A stretch of 64,000 nt of DNA, from assembly GCA_910584575.1 (NCBI GenBank), contig CAJUBG010000010.1, forward strand, positions 5,261-69,260, in the 5' to 3' direction. The position numbers were made by a program, and so were the translations under genes. This document shows, in pieces, positions 26,192-33,838 of this stretch; the stretch's first letter is position 1, and every line of letters begins with the position of its first letter. The stretch comes from an uncultured Dorea sp. Its GTDB lineage: Bacteria; Bacillota; Clostridia; Lachnospirales; Lachnospiraceae. The notes under the pieces are model-generated. The model was not told the origin of the DNA. It saw nothing but the letters and a program-made list of their open reading frames with translations, and ran no database searches.

Positions 26192-26231
26192 TTTATAGAC
26201 AATATCTAACAATTTGTGCGCGGTGCACAAT
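26192..26231. promoter_or_regulatory. Two operator-like elements upstream of metN-type gene
   Basis: TTTATAGACAATATCTA (26192-26208) is the exact reverse complement of 56326-56342 upstream of another ABC importer gene. Next to it, TTGTGC-N5-GCACAA (26214-26230) is a perfect inverted repeat resembling the palindrome at 24819-24839. A possible -10, TATAGA, is at 26235-26240. No S-box or T-box leader features were seen in 26136-26319. Confidence 0.6.
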
Positions 26232-26319
26232 CGGTATAGAAAATATTGGAATTGTAGATGATGAAATCATGAAAAATATTTATTAGAATATCAAAAGGAT
26301 TGTACGAGGAGGGAAGAAA

Positions 26320-27324
26320 TTGATTGAGATAAAGAACTTAAAGAAGATCTGGGAAGACGATGGAACCAGCGTTCTCGAAGATATCAACTTGACAATCGAA
26401 GACGGAGATATCTATGCGTTGGTAGGACGGAGTGGGGCAGGCAAATCAACGCTGCTTCGCTGTATTAACGGACTGACTTCTTATCAAGGCGGCAGTCTTA
26501 CGGTGGACGGATGCGAGATTAAGGAGCTGAAGGATAAGGACTTAAGAGAGTTCCGCAGGCATGTTGGCATGATATTCCAACATTTTTCTCTCCTGGAGAG
26601 GGAAACGGTGTACCAGAACATTGCACTTCCCATGCAGTGTTGGAAATATTCCAAGGCAGATACGGACAAAAAAGTGAAAGAGCTGCTTGAGCTGGTAGGC
26701 TTGGCGGATAAGATGAACGCCAAGCCAAGGAACCTAAGCGGAGGCCAGAAGCAGAGGGTAGCAATCGCAAGGGCGCTGACCATGGAGCCGAAGATCCTTC
26801 TTTGTGACGAGGCTACGTCTGCGCTGGATCCTAAGACCACAAATTCGATCTTAGAGCTTCTGCTGGAGATTAATAAGAAGATTGGGATTACCATCGTCAT
26901 CGTGACCCACCAGATGGAGGTGGTGAGAAAAGCCTGCAATAAAGCCTGTATCTTAGAACAGGGACGGATAGCCGACGAAGGAACTGTGCGGGATATTTTC
27001 ATAAAGCAGCCCTTATCCCTCAGGAGGCTTCTGGGAGAAGAAGAAATCCGGCTTCCGGCGCAGGGACATAATATCCAGATTGCCCACATGGTAAATGATA
27101 TTCGTGACGGCGAGCTGTTTGGAAAGATGTCTAAGGAATTAGACTATGTGTTCCCAATCCTGGACGGAAAGATTCAGGAATACCAGGGAGACAACATGGG
27201 AATCTTTGTAATAAATGTGGACGACGCCCATCTTGAGATGGTCACAGAATATCTGGATGAACGCAGGATAAACTGGCGTAAGATGAGCGTAAGCGGACTT
27301 GGGCAGAAGGGAGGAGAGAAGTAA
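26320..27324 (+). CDS. metN: MetN-type ABC transporter ATP-binding protein
   Basis: The 334-residue ATPase has Walker A 'GRSGAGKST', the Q-loop region 'MIFQHFSLLERETVYQNIALP', signature 'LSGGQKQR' and Walker B 'ILLCDEATSALD'. From about residue 255 it carries a NIL domain ('QIAHMVNDIRDGEL', 'GIFVINVDDAHLEMV'), which in methionine importers senses internal substrate. Translation starts at TTG 26320, 7 bases after GGAGG. Its stop overlaps the permease start. The family is the methionine uptake type, but the neighbouring corrinoid methyltransferase genes make another methylated amino acid or related compound possible. Confidence 0.88.
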   Translation: MIEIKNLKKIWEDDGTSVLEDINLTIEDGDIYALVGRSGAGKSTLLRCINGLTSYQGGSLTVDGCEIKELKDKDLREFRRHVGMIFQHFSLLERETVYQNIALPMQCWKYSKADTDKKVKELLELVGLADKMNAKPRNLSGGQKQRVAIARALTMEPKILLCDEATSALDPKTTNSILELLLEINKKIGITIVIVTHQMEVVRKACNKACILEQGRIADEGTVRDIFIKQPLSLRRLLGEEEIRLPAQGHNIQIAHMVNDIRDGELFGKMSKELDYVFPILDGKIQEYQGDNMGIFVINVDDAHLEMVTEYLDERRINWRKMSVSGLGQKGGEK

Positions 27325-27992
27325 TGTCATTAAAGAATTTTACCTTTGCACAGATCTGTCAGATGATTATTGTACCTGCATTTTTTGATACATTAAAAAT
27401 GCTTTTGATATCAGGAATCCTGTCAACTGTATTTGGGTTTGTATTCGGCGTGATTCTGATCATAACAGAAAAAGGCGGGCTATACGAGAACATTGTGGTG
27501 AACAGGCTGCTTGATTTTATCGTAAACACCATTCGTTCTTTCCCATTTATCATCTTGATGGTTTCAATCATACCGTTTACGAGGCTGGTTGTAGGGAGTT
27601 CTATTGGAGATACGGCAGCGCTTGTGCCGCTTACCGTGGCGTGCACCCCGTTCATGGCGCGTATCTTCCAGAACAGTTTTAAAGAGGTGGATCCCGCGTT
27701 GATTGAGGCGGCCCAGTCCTTTGGGGCGTCTAAGTGGCAGATTGTGTTCAAGGTTATGCTGAAAGAGTCTGTACCTTCAATTATCTCCGGATTGTGCCTG
27801 GCGATTATCAACCTGTTAGGCGCTACGGCTATGGCGGGTGCAGTAGGCGCAGGCGGATTAGGCGCAGTTGCCCTTACATATGGGTATCAGAATTTTAATC
27901 AAGAGATTATGTATACGATCTGTGTGATTTTGATTATTCTGGTCGCGGTTATTCAGTATTTTGGAGATTGGATTTACAAGAAATTAAAGTAG
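27324..27992 (+). CDS. metI: MetI-type ABC transporter permease
   Basis: This 222-residue permease has five or so membrane helices and the MetI-type loop 'FKEVDPALIEAAQSFGASKW', the EAA motif that contacts the ATPase. It starts at the ATG overlapping the MetN stop (TAATG), so the two are translated together. It acts in the cytoplasmic membrane with the MetN-type ATPase and the lipoprotein encoded 72 bases downstream. Length and layout match the family fully. Confidence 0.9.
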   Translation: MSLKNFTFAQICQMIIVPAFFDTLKMLLISGILSTVFGFVFGVILIITEKGGLYENIVVNRLLDFIVNTIRSFPFIILMVSIIPFTRLVVGSSIGDTAALVPLTVACTPFMARIFQNSFKEVDPALIEAAQSFGASKWQIVFKVMLKESVPSIISGLCLAIINLLGATAMAGAVGAGGLGAVALTYGYQNFNQEIMYTICVILIILVAVIQYFGDWIYKKLK

Positions 27993-28064
27993 TCAAAATC
28001 AGCGTGAATAAAAACGGGTAATAACCTGTTTTTAGATAAATATACAAATATCAGGAGGCTAAGT

Positions 28065-28931
28065 ATGAAGAAAAGATTATTAAGTACATTACTTGTCGCG
28101 GTACTGGCAGGAACCATGATTGCAGGATGTGGGAAATCTGAATCCGGAGGCGATGCAGGAAACAGTACACAGGGCGAAGAACAGGGAAGTTTGGAGGGCA
28201 GCTCTGATGAGAAAAAAGAAGTGGTTAAAATCGGCATCCGTGCGGATATGGTGAATCAGTTGGAAGCAGTCAGAGATAAAATCGAGGGACTTGGATATAC
28301 GGTGGAGGAAAGTGTATTCGATGACAGTGTGCAGCCGGATGTCGCTTTGGCAGAGGGAAGCCTTGATATGAACTGGTATCAGCATGGACCGTATCTTGAG
28401 AGCTACAATGCAGAGAACGATACAGACCTTGTGATGATTGAGCCAAAGACCTTTTATCCTTTGTTCGCTATGTATTCAGATAAATGGGATTCTGTTGATA
28501 AACTTCCGGACGGCGCTACCATAGGGCTGTGCAATGACGCCACAAACCAGGCGCGCGGTTTGAATATGCTTCAGTCACAGGGATTGATTGAGCTTGATGA
28601 TTCCGTGGAGGTTCCGACCATGTACGACGTAAAAAAGAATCCGCATAACTTTGAATTCATTGAAGCCGAGATGTCGGTGCTTCCCCAGTCATTAGGTGAC
28701 GCAGATGCAATCTGCCTTGCAGCGGGGCACATGGTAAACGCAGGGCTCTCCGCAGAAGGATATCTGTGTCAGTCAGATGATAATGATGTATATGCGGTTG
28801 GTTTTGCGGTAAGAAGCGAAGATAAAGATGCCGATTGGGCAAAAGAGATTGCAGAAGCAGTACAGTGTGACGAGCTGGCAGAATATTTTAAGACAGAAAA
28901 GGCCGGCACACAGATTCCATGTTGGGAATAA
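28065..28931 (+). CDS. metQ: MetQ/NlpA-type substrate-binding lipoprotein
   Basis: The 288-residue protein starts with a lipoprotein signal; the lipobox is 'IAGC' near residue 22, followed by a Gly/Ser/Glu linker. The mature part has NlpA-family hallmarks: 'VVKIGIRADM', the conserved 'NWYQHGPYLESYN' and 'LCNDATNQARGLNML'. In methionine binders the Asn and Arg of the last motif contact the amino acid. It ends in Cys-Trp-Glu. AGGAGG precedes ATG 28065. It would be anchored outside the membrane and deliver substrate to the permease. Confidence 0.88.
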   Translation: MKKRLLSTLLVAVLAGTMIAGCGKSESGGDAGNSTQGEEQGSLEGSSDEKKEVVKIGIRADMVNQLEAVRDKIEGLGYTVEESVFDDSVQPDVALAEGSLDMNWYQHGPYLESYNAENDTDLVMIEPKTFYPLFAMYSDKWDSVDKLPDGATIGLCNDATNQARGLNMLQSQGLIELDDSVEVPTMYDVKKNPHNFEFIEAEMSVLPQSLGDADAICLAAGHMVNAGLSAEGYLCQSDDNDVYAVGFAVRSEDKDADWAKEIAEAVQCDELAEYFKTEKAGTQIPCWE

Positions 28932-28951
28932 GAGATTAAATCATAAGGAGA

Positions 28952-28974
28952 GGGCAGGCGCTTGCTGCCCTTTT
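28952..28974 (+). terminator. Hairpin with short T-run after metQ
   Basis: GGGCAG (28952-28957) pairs with CTGCCC (28965-28970), followed by TTTT. It is short, so some transcription probably continues into the carrier gene downstream. Confidence 0.55.
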
Positions 28975-29022
28975 ATAGTATCCGAAGATTTGTCAAAAGT
29001 TAAGATGAGAAGGAGGAAGCGC

Positions 29023-29934
29023 ATGGAATTAGCCGCAATTACTCTGTACAAAACACTTGTTATGGTAATCCTTGCGTTGACAGGTGTTTTTAGTTATAAG
29101 GCTCAAATTGTAGACGAGGAAATGAATAAGAAATTATCAGAGCTGGTGCTGACGCTTTTCACGCCTGTTTTGCTATTTACTTCATTTCAAAAAAAATTTT
29201 CAAAAGAATTATTGTCAGGGCTTGGAATTTCGGTGCTTTTGTCGCTTTTGTCCTTTGGCGTTATATGGCTTATCTGTAAATGTGTTGTATACAGGCAGGA
29301 GAAGGATTACGCGGTGGTCGAGCATATTGCTATGATGTATTCAAACTGTGGGTTTATCGGGATACCAATGGCGCAGGGAATTTGGGGTACTGAGGGTGTA
29401 TTCTATATGACGGCTTATGTGGCTGCCGCCAATTTTCTGCTATGGTCTCATGGGATTATTGTTATGTCCGGAAAGAAGGATTTAAAGTCATTGAAAAATG
29501 TATTTACATCACCGACCATTCTTTCTATCGTATTAGGCGTCATCTGCTTCTTGGCGAAGGTCCGGATTCCTGCTATGATAAAAGAACCGATGGATATGAT
29601 TGCAAATATGAATACGCCAATGGCAATGATGGTTGCAGGAATCAACATTGCACAGGCTGACCTTGGGCGGACGTTTCGGAAATGCCGCCTGTACTGGTTA
29701 AGTTTTGTGAAATTGATTGTAATGCCAATGGCAATGGTGGGCTTATTTTATCTGATTCCTGTGAAGGATGAAGTAAAAACAGTCATGATTCTGGCTACCT
29801 CCTGTCCGGTAGGAGTGACGGGGAGTCTCTTTGCGCTTCGATATGGGAAAGATGCTGTGTATGCATCTGAGCTGTTTGCTATGTCAACGATTATTTCAAT
29901 CGTTACGGTGCCGTTTATGATGTTGTTTTGTTAA
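29023..29934 (+). CDS. AEC-family transporter (auxin efflux carrier type)
   Basis: This 303-residue protein has about ten membrane helices in two similar halves. The first half includes 'NSGFIGIPMAQGIWG'-like sequence ('YSNCGFIGIPMAQGI'), the second 'ATSCPVGVTGSLFALRYG', both typical of AEC carriers of dicarboxylates or amino-acid derivatives. ATG 29023 lies 6 bases after AGGAGG; a longer frame beginning at 28828 overlaps metQ and is rejected. It sits between the importer and methyltransferase genes, so it could move a substrate or a demethylated product. The real substrate is unknown. Confidence 0.82.
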   Translation: MELAAITLYKTLVMVILALTGVFSYKAQIVDEEMNKKLSELVLTLFTPVLLFTSFQKKFSKELLSGLGISVLLSLLSFGVIWLICKCVVYRQEKDYAVVEHIAMMYSNCGFIGIPMAQGIWGTEGVFYMTAYVAAANFLLWSHGIIVMSGKKDLKSLKNVFTSPTILSIVLGVICFLAKVRIPAMIKEPMDMIANMNTPMAMMVAGINIAQADLGRTFRKCRLYWLSFVKLIVMPMAMVGLFYLIPVKDEVKTVMILATSCPVGVTGSLFALRYGKDAVYASELFAMSTIISIVTVPFMMLFC

Positions 29935-29976
29935 GAAGCTGTGTTTGGCTCATCACGAGAGGAAGGAAGATAAATT

Positions 29977-31062
29977 ATGGAATTAATCAGATTGGAAATG
30001 ACCCCAAAGGAAAGGAAGCTTGCTTATGCCAGGGGGGAGGAGGTTGACCGGATACCAACGTCTTTAAGTGCGGGTGAGACAGCCCCGCCTTTATACGGGA
30101 TTGATATCAGAGATTATTATTTTTCTGCCGATGCAATGGTGGAGGTTGAGACGGCGTTGGCAAATGATTTCCAGGCGGATAATATGGGAGTAGGACTGGG
30201 GCTTCGTACTCTGGTGGAGGCGCTTGGCACAAGGCTTGAATACCCCAGGAAAAATGTGTCCTACATTATAGAGCCTGCTTTGAAGTCATTTGCAGATGTT
30301 GAGAACATGGAATTGGTGAATGTGGAAAAAGACGGCAGGTTCCCGATTATCATAGAGGCGTTTGAACGGCTTATGGCTCAGTTCGGAGAGGAAAGAATTC
30401 TGGGAAGCGGGCTTGCGGGTCCGCTGACCACGGCGGCAAGCCTGATTGGGACGGAGAATTTCTTAAAGGCAACGGTAAAAAATAGAGAAGGAGTACACCG
30501 ATTACTGCAGTACAGTACAGACTGTATTGTACAGTGCTGTAAAGACTTGAACCGGAAACTGGGGATTGGGTTTATGTTGTCTGAGCCGATGGCGGCGCGT
30601 AATCTGCTGAGCAAGAAGCAGTTTAATGAATTTTTCCTGCCATATCTTAAGCAGGCCGTAAAGAGGATGAATGAGTTCCAGGGTGGGACGTCTATCCATA
30701 TCTGTGGGAATACTAAGGATCGATGGGAGGAGGTTGTTGAGTCAAAGGTCAGCGGTTTCTGGGTGGATAACTGTGAGAGCTTAAAGGAGTTAAAGGAAGC
30801 CTTTGGAGACAGAGTCGCCATCAGCGGCAATGTTGTACCGGTAGAGGTGCTTCGGGACGGAACCCCAGAGGAGATTGCGGAGAATGTCCGATTCTGCATC
30901 GGACAGGCGGGAGATAATCCTTGCGGCTATAACCTGTGTCCGGGATGTACCACTCCGGTGGGGACTTCAAAGGAGAACATGATTGCATTTATGAATGCTG
31001 CCGCGGTTTATGGGAGAGGGGCGAAAAAAGGATGTATGCCCAAAGGAATGTGTGATAGATAA
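29977..31062 (+). CDS. URO-D superfamily corrinoid methyltransferase-like protein
   Basis: The 361-residue protein belongs to the uroporphyrinogen decarboxylase superfamily branch that includes MtaA/CmuA-type cobalamin methyltransferases. The N-terminus has the usual 'MTPKERKLAYARGEEVDRIP'. The zinc site is present: His241-x-Cys243 ('IHICGN'), with Cys316, Cys321 and Cys324 available as the third ligand. Such enzymes activate a thiol or accept a methyl group from a methyl-corrinoid protein. It is similar to the protein encoded at 54427. It may transfer the methyl group to tetrahydrofolate or a thiol; the acceptor cannot be deduced. Confidence 0.8.
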   Translation: MELIRLEMTPKERKLAYARGEEVDRIPTSLSAGETAPPLYGIDIRDYYFSADAMVEVETALANDFQADNMGVGLGLRTLVEALGTRLEYPRKNVSYIIEPALKSFADVENMELVNVEKDGRFPIIIEAFERLMAQFGEERILGSGLAGPLTTAASLIGTENFLKATVKNREGVHRLLQYSTDCIVQCCKDLNRKLGIGFMLSEPMAARNLLSKKQFNEFFLPYLKQAVKRMNEFQGGTSIHICGNTKDRWEEVVESKVSGFWVDNCESLKELKEAFGDRVAISGNVVPVEVLRDGTPEEIAENVRFCIGQAGDNPCGYNLCPGCTTPVGTSKENMIAFMNAAAVYGRGAKKGCMPKGMCDR

Positions 31063-31212
31063 TTTCTATAAGTATTATTTTAATTATTTATTAGGATAAG
31101 TGAGGTATCTATGATACGATAGACATGGCAGCATAGTTTGGACAAGAGTTAGTAAGTGTGAGGTTGGAGATAAAGGGGAAGGTTGTTGAGCGCAAGACTA
31201 GGAGGGATGACA

Positions 31213-32085
31213 TTGGCAAAGATTAAGGATTTTCAATGTACATACGACAATTCTGCCGGAATCAGCGGCGAGGTGACGAAAGACTTGGGGCTTACGTTTC
31301 CGGAGGCATACCTTAAATGGGATACCATGGCGGCGCTTTCTAAGGCGTTGAAGGAGTACGACAAGGCGGCGTTTTGTGAACTGCCCTTCTGCCATACGGT
31401 AGAGGCGGAGGCTATGGGCGGCATTGTTAATTATGGAAATGAAGTGGCAGGCCCCAGGGCTAAGGAGTATATCTGTACGGCGCCGGAGGAGATTTTGAAG
31501 CTGCCGGCGATTGATTTTTCGGTGGGAAGGATTCACCAGGTTTTGCTGGCTTGCAAGGCTTTGCGGGAAGCGAAAGAGCATGTGGTACTCCAGGTGTCGG
31601 GGCCGTTTACCATACTGAATGTGCTGATTGACGCAAAACATGTATTCAAGGCAATGCGAAAGAACCCAGAGCTTATGAAGGAGGTTTTTTGGAAGCTTGG
31701 CGGGGAGATACTGCGGTTCATGGAGGAGGGGAAAAAATACGGGGCAGATCTAATCAGCTATGCAGATTCCTCCGGGGGCGTGAATATTCTGGGACCAAAG
31801 ATGGCAGAGCAGGTGGTGGAGGATTTCACCTATGAGTTTCTTAAGAAGGCGGCAGAACTGGCAGACGATAAGACGATGATACTGCTGTGTCCAAAGACAA
31901 CCCTTGCCTTGATTGGTACGGGAAGGGCAAGATTTCGGGACTTAAAGCTCTCAGGGCCGATGCCGTATGGAGAAGGATGTATCGAGATGGTTGGAAAGGT
32001 GAAGCTGGCGGGGCAGATGTGTATCAAGAATGTAGGATACCAGTTGGAGAACGGGGTGTTTAAAGAGGTTGTGCTTCAGGTTTAA
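31213..32085 (+). CDS. URO-D superfamily protein lacking the usual HxC site
   Basis: This 290-residue protein shares the URO-D barrel pattern ('SGPFTILNVLIDAKHVFKAM', 'GADLISYADSSGGVNILGP') with its neighbours. Where methyltransferases of this superfamily have His-x-Cys, it has 'ILLCPKTTLAL', so the His is missing, although the Cys remains. Other cysteines near 'GEGCIEM' and 'GQMCIKN' might compensate. It is shorter than its relatives. TTG 31213 is taken as start because AGGAGGG precedes it by 6 bases; an ATG at 31207 abuts that site and an upstream TTG at 31183 has none. It could be the substrate-specific methyltransferase or a partner subunit. Confidence 0.7.
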   Translation: MAKIKDFQCTYDNSAGISGEVTKDLGLTFPEAYLKWDTMAALSKALKEYDKAAFCELPFCHTVEAEAMGGIVNYGNEVAGPRAKEYICTAPEEILKLPAIDFSVGRIHQVLLACKALREAKEHVVLQVSGPFTILNVLIDAKHVFKAMRKNPELMKEVFWKLGGEILRFMEEGKKYGADLISYADSSGGVNILGPKMAEQVVEDFTYEFLKKAAELADDKTMILLCPKTTLALIGTGRARFRDLKLSGPMPYGEGCIEMVGKVKLAGQMCIKNVGYQLENGVFKEVVLQV

Positions 32086-32127
32086 GGGGTAACAGTAAGT
32101 AATAGAAATATGCAGGAGGAATTTGAA

Positions 32128-32778
32128 ATGAGTTCAAAAGAGGAATTGTTAAAGCGTCTTTCGGACGGTGTGGTAGACATGGAGGAGGATGACGTAGCCG
32201 AGGCTGCCAGGGAGTATCTGGACGCAGGGTATCCGGCGTTTGACGGGATTATGGAGGGGCTGGTTGACGGCATGAACCGCGCCAGCGAGTTATACGAGGC
32301 AGAGGAGTATTTTGTGACGGATGTGCTGCTGTGCTCTGACGCTATGTATGCAGGGCTTGATATCTTACGCCCCTATCTGCCGGAAACCTCTAGCGAGGAA
32401 AAGGTGACAGGAGTGATTGGAGTCGTGGAGGGAGACACCCATGACATTGGTAAAAATCTGGTGAAGATTATGCTTGAGACGGCTGGCTTCAATATGATAG
32501 ACCTGGGCAGGGATGTTCCGCTTGCGAAGTTCGTTGAGACGGCTAAGGAGGAAAATGCAGATTTTGTCTGCCTGTCTACGCTGATGACGACTACCATGGG
32601 AGGAATGGAGACGGTGATTAAGCTGCTTGACGAGGCGGGACTGCGTGACAAAGTGAAGGTGATGATCGGGGGAGGCCCCATTTCCCAGAAATATGCGGAC
32701 CGGATTGGCGCGGACGGATACTCCCAGAATGCTGTGGAGGCTGTGAAGCTTGCTAAGCGTCTGCTGAATATTGCTTAA
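32128..32778 (+). CDS. Corrinoid (methyl-carrier) protein
   Basis: The 216-residue protein is a typical methyltransferase corrinoid protein (MtaC/MttC/MtvC family). Residues 1-90 are the helical cap, and the Rossmann domain begins near 92. The base-off B12 motif D-x-H-x-x-G is present as Asp103, His105 and Gly108, with His105 expected as the lower cobalt ligand. The later 'MIGGGPISQKYADRIGADGY' is the second family hallmark. It shuttles a methyl group between two methyltransferases. ATG 32128 lies 7 bases after AGGAGGA. It is flanked on both sides by URO-D proteins. Confidence 0.92.
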   Translation: MSSKEELLKRLSDGVVDMEEDDVAEAAREYLDAGYPAFDGIMEGLVDGMNRASELYEAEEYFVTDVLLCSDAMYAGLDILRPYLPETSSEEKVTGVIGVVEGDTHDIGKNLVKIMLETAGFNMIDLGRDVPLAKFVETAKEENADFVCLSTLMTTTMGGMETVIKLLDEAGLRDKVKVMIGGGPISQKYADRIGADGYSQNAVEAVKLAKRLLNIA

Positions 32779-32810
32779 CATTGGCCAACAACATAATATA
32801 GGAGTGAAAA

Positions 32811-33827
32811 ATGCTGACACCGAAAGAAAGATTAAGAATGATTTTAGAGGGGCGGCAGGCGGACAGACCCGCCTGTATCTGCCCTGGCGGAATGATGAAT
32901 ATGGTAACCTCTGAGCTGATGGATAGGGTTAAGGTCTACATGCCGGAGGCACACAGGGATGCAAGGCAGATGGCTGACCTCGCGAAAGCTGTGTATGAAG
33001 AAGGCTGTTTTGAGAATTACGGGGTTCCCTTCTGTATGACCGTCGAGGCGGAGGAGATGGGCGCAAAGGTTGACATGGGAACCTGTGTGTATGAGCCGCA
33101 TGTGACAGGGTATGTGATTCATTCTGTAAGTGAGTATCATCAGCTTCATCCAGTGGATGTGACAAAGGGCAGGGCAAAGGTGGTTCTGGACGCCATCCGT
33201 ATCCTGAAGGAGGAGACAAAGGATGTGCCGATTGTGGGCAATCTGACGGGGCCAATCAGCACGGCAAGCTCTGTGATGGAGCCGGTCATATTTTACAAGG
33301 AGCTGCGTAAGAAGAACAGGGAGGCCCATGACTACATGGAATTTATCACAGAGCAGTTAATTACCTTCGGGCGTGCACAGCTTGAGGCAGGCGCAGATGT
33401 GATTGCCATCTCAGACCCAAGCGGCACCGGTGAGATTCTGGGGCCGAAGTATTTTAAAGAGTTTGCCGTAACGTATATCAACCGGCTTCTGGACGCCCTT
33501 CAGGATGAGAAGATGGGGACAATCGTACATATCTGCGGACAGATGAGTCCGGTATATAAGGAGGTGGACGAGGTACACAGCAGCGTCTTAAGCTTCGATT
33601 CCGTCGTGCCTATGAAGGAGGCAAGAGAGCATCTGAAAGACAGGGTGCTGATGGGAAATGTGAGTACCTATGCGTTGGAATTCGGCGACCCCGACAGGGT
33701 GAAAATGCTGACAAGAAGCTGTGTGAAAAGTGGTTCAGATATTATTTCTCCGGCGTGCGGTCTTGGAATGAAGTCGCCGCTTCGGAATGTGCAGTCAATT
33801 CTGGAGGGTTTGAAAAATGCTGAGTGA
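32811..33827 (+). CDS. URO-D superfamily corrinoid methyltransferase
   Basis: The 338-residue protein is a MtaA/MtbA-like URO-D superfamily methyltransferase. It starts 'MLTPKERLRMILEGRQADRP', has 'GNLTGPISTASSVMEP' and carries the zinc site His240-x-Cys242 ('VHICGQ') with Cys316 in 'SPACGLGM'. It follows the corrinoid gene by 32 bases with the ribosome site TAGGAGTG. Together they probably form the methyl-transfer core, with this enzyme either loading or unloading the cobalt. No MtrH-like or MttB/MtaB-type protein is present in the cluster. Confidence 0.85.
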   Translation: MLTPKERLRMILEGRQADRPACICPGGMMNMVTSELMDRVKVYMPEAHRDARQMADLAKAVYEEGCFENYGVPFCMTVEAEEMGAKVDMGTCVYEPHVTGYVIHSVSEYHQLHPVDVTKGRAKVVLDAIRILKEETKDVPIVGNLTGPISTASSVMEPVIFYKELRKKNREAHDYMEFITEQLITFGRAQLEAGADVIAISDPSGTGEILGPKYFKEFAVTYINRLLDALQDEKMGTIVHICGQMSPVYKEVDEVHSSVLSFDSVVPMKEAREHLKDRVLMGNVSTYALEFGDPDRVKMLTRSCVKSGSDIISPACGLGMKSPLRNVQSILEGLKNAE

Positions 33828-33838
33828 GGTTGTGACAG

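Noticed and set aside
26136..26319. SAM (S-box) riboswitch upstream of metN
   Set aside because: The expected conserved core and terminator/antiterminator stems were not seen; only palindromic operator-like elements are present.
28828..29022. N-terminal extension of the AEC carrier into metQ
   Set aside because: It overlaps the end of the metQ gene in another frame and passes through a hairpin; the start at 29023 has AGGAGG and gives a normal-length carrier.
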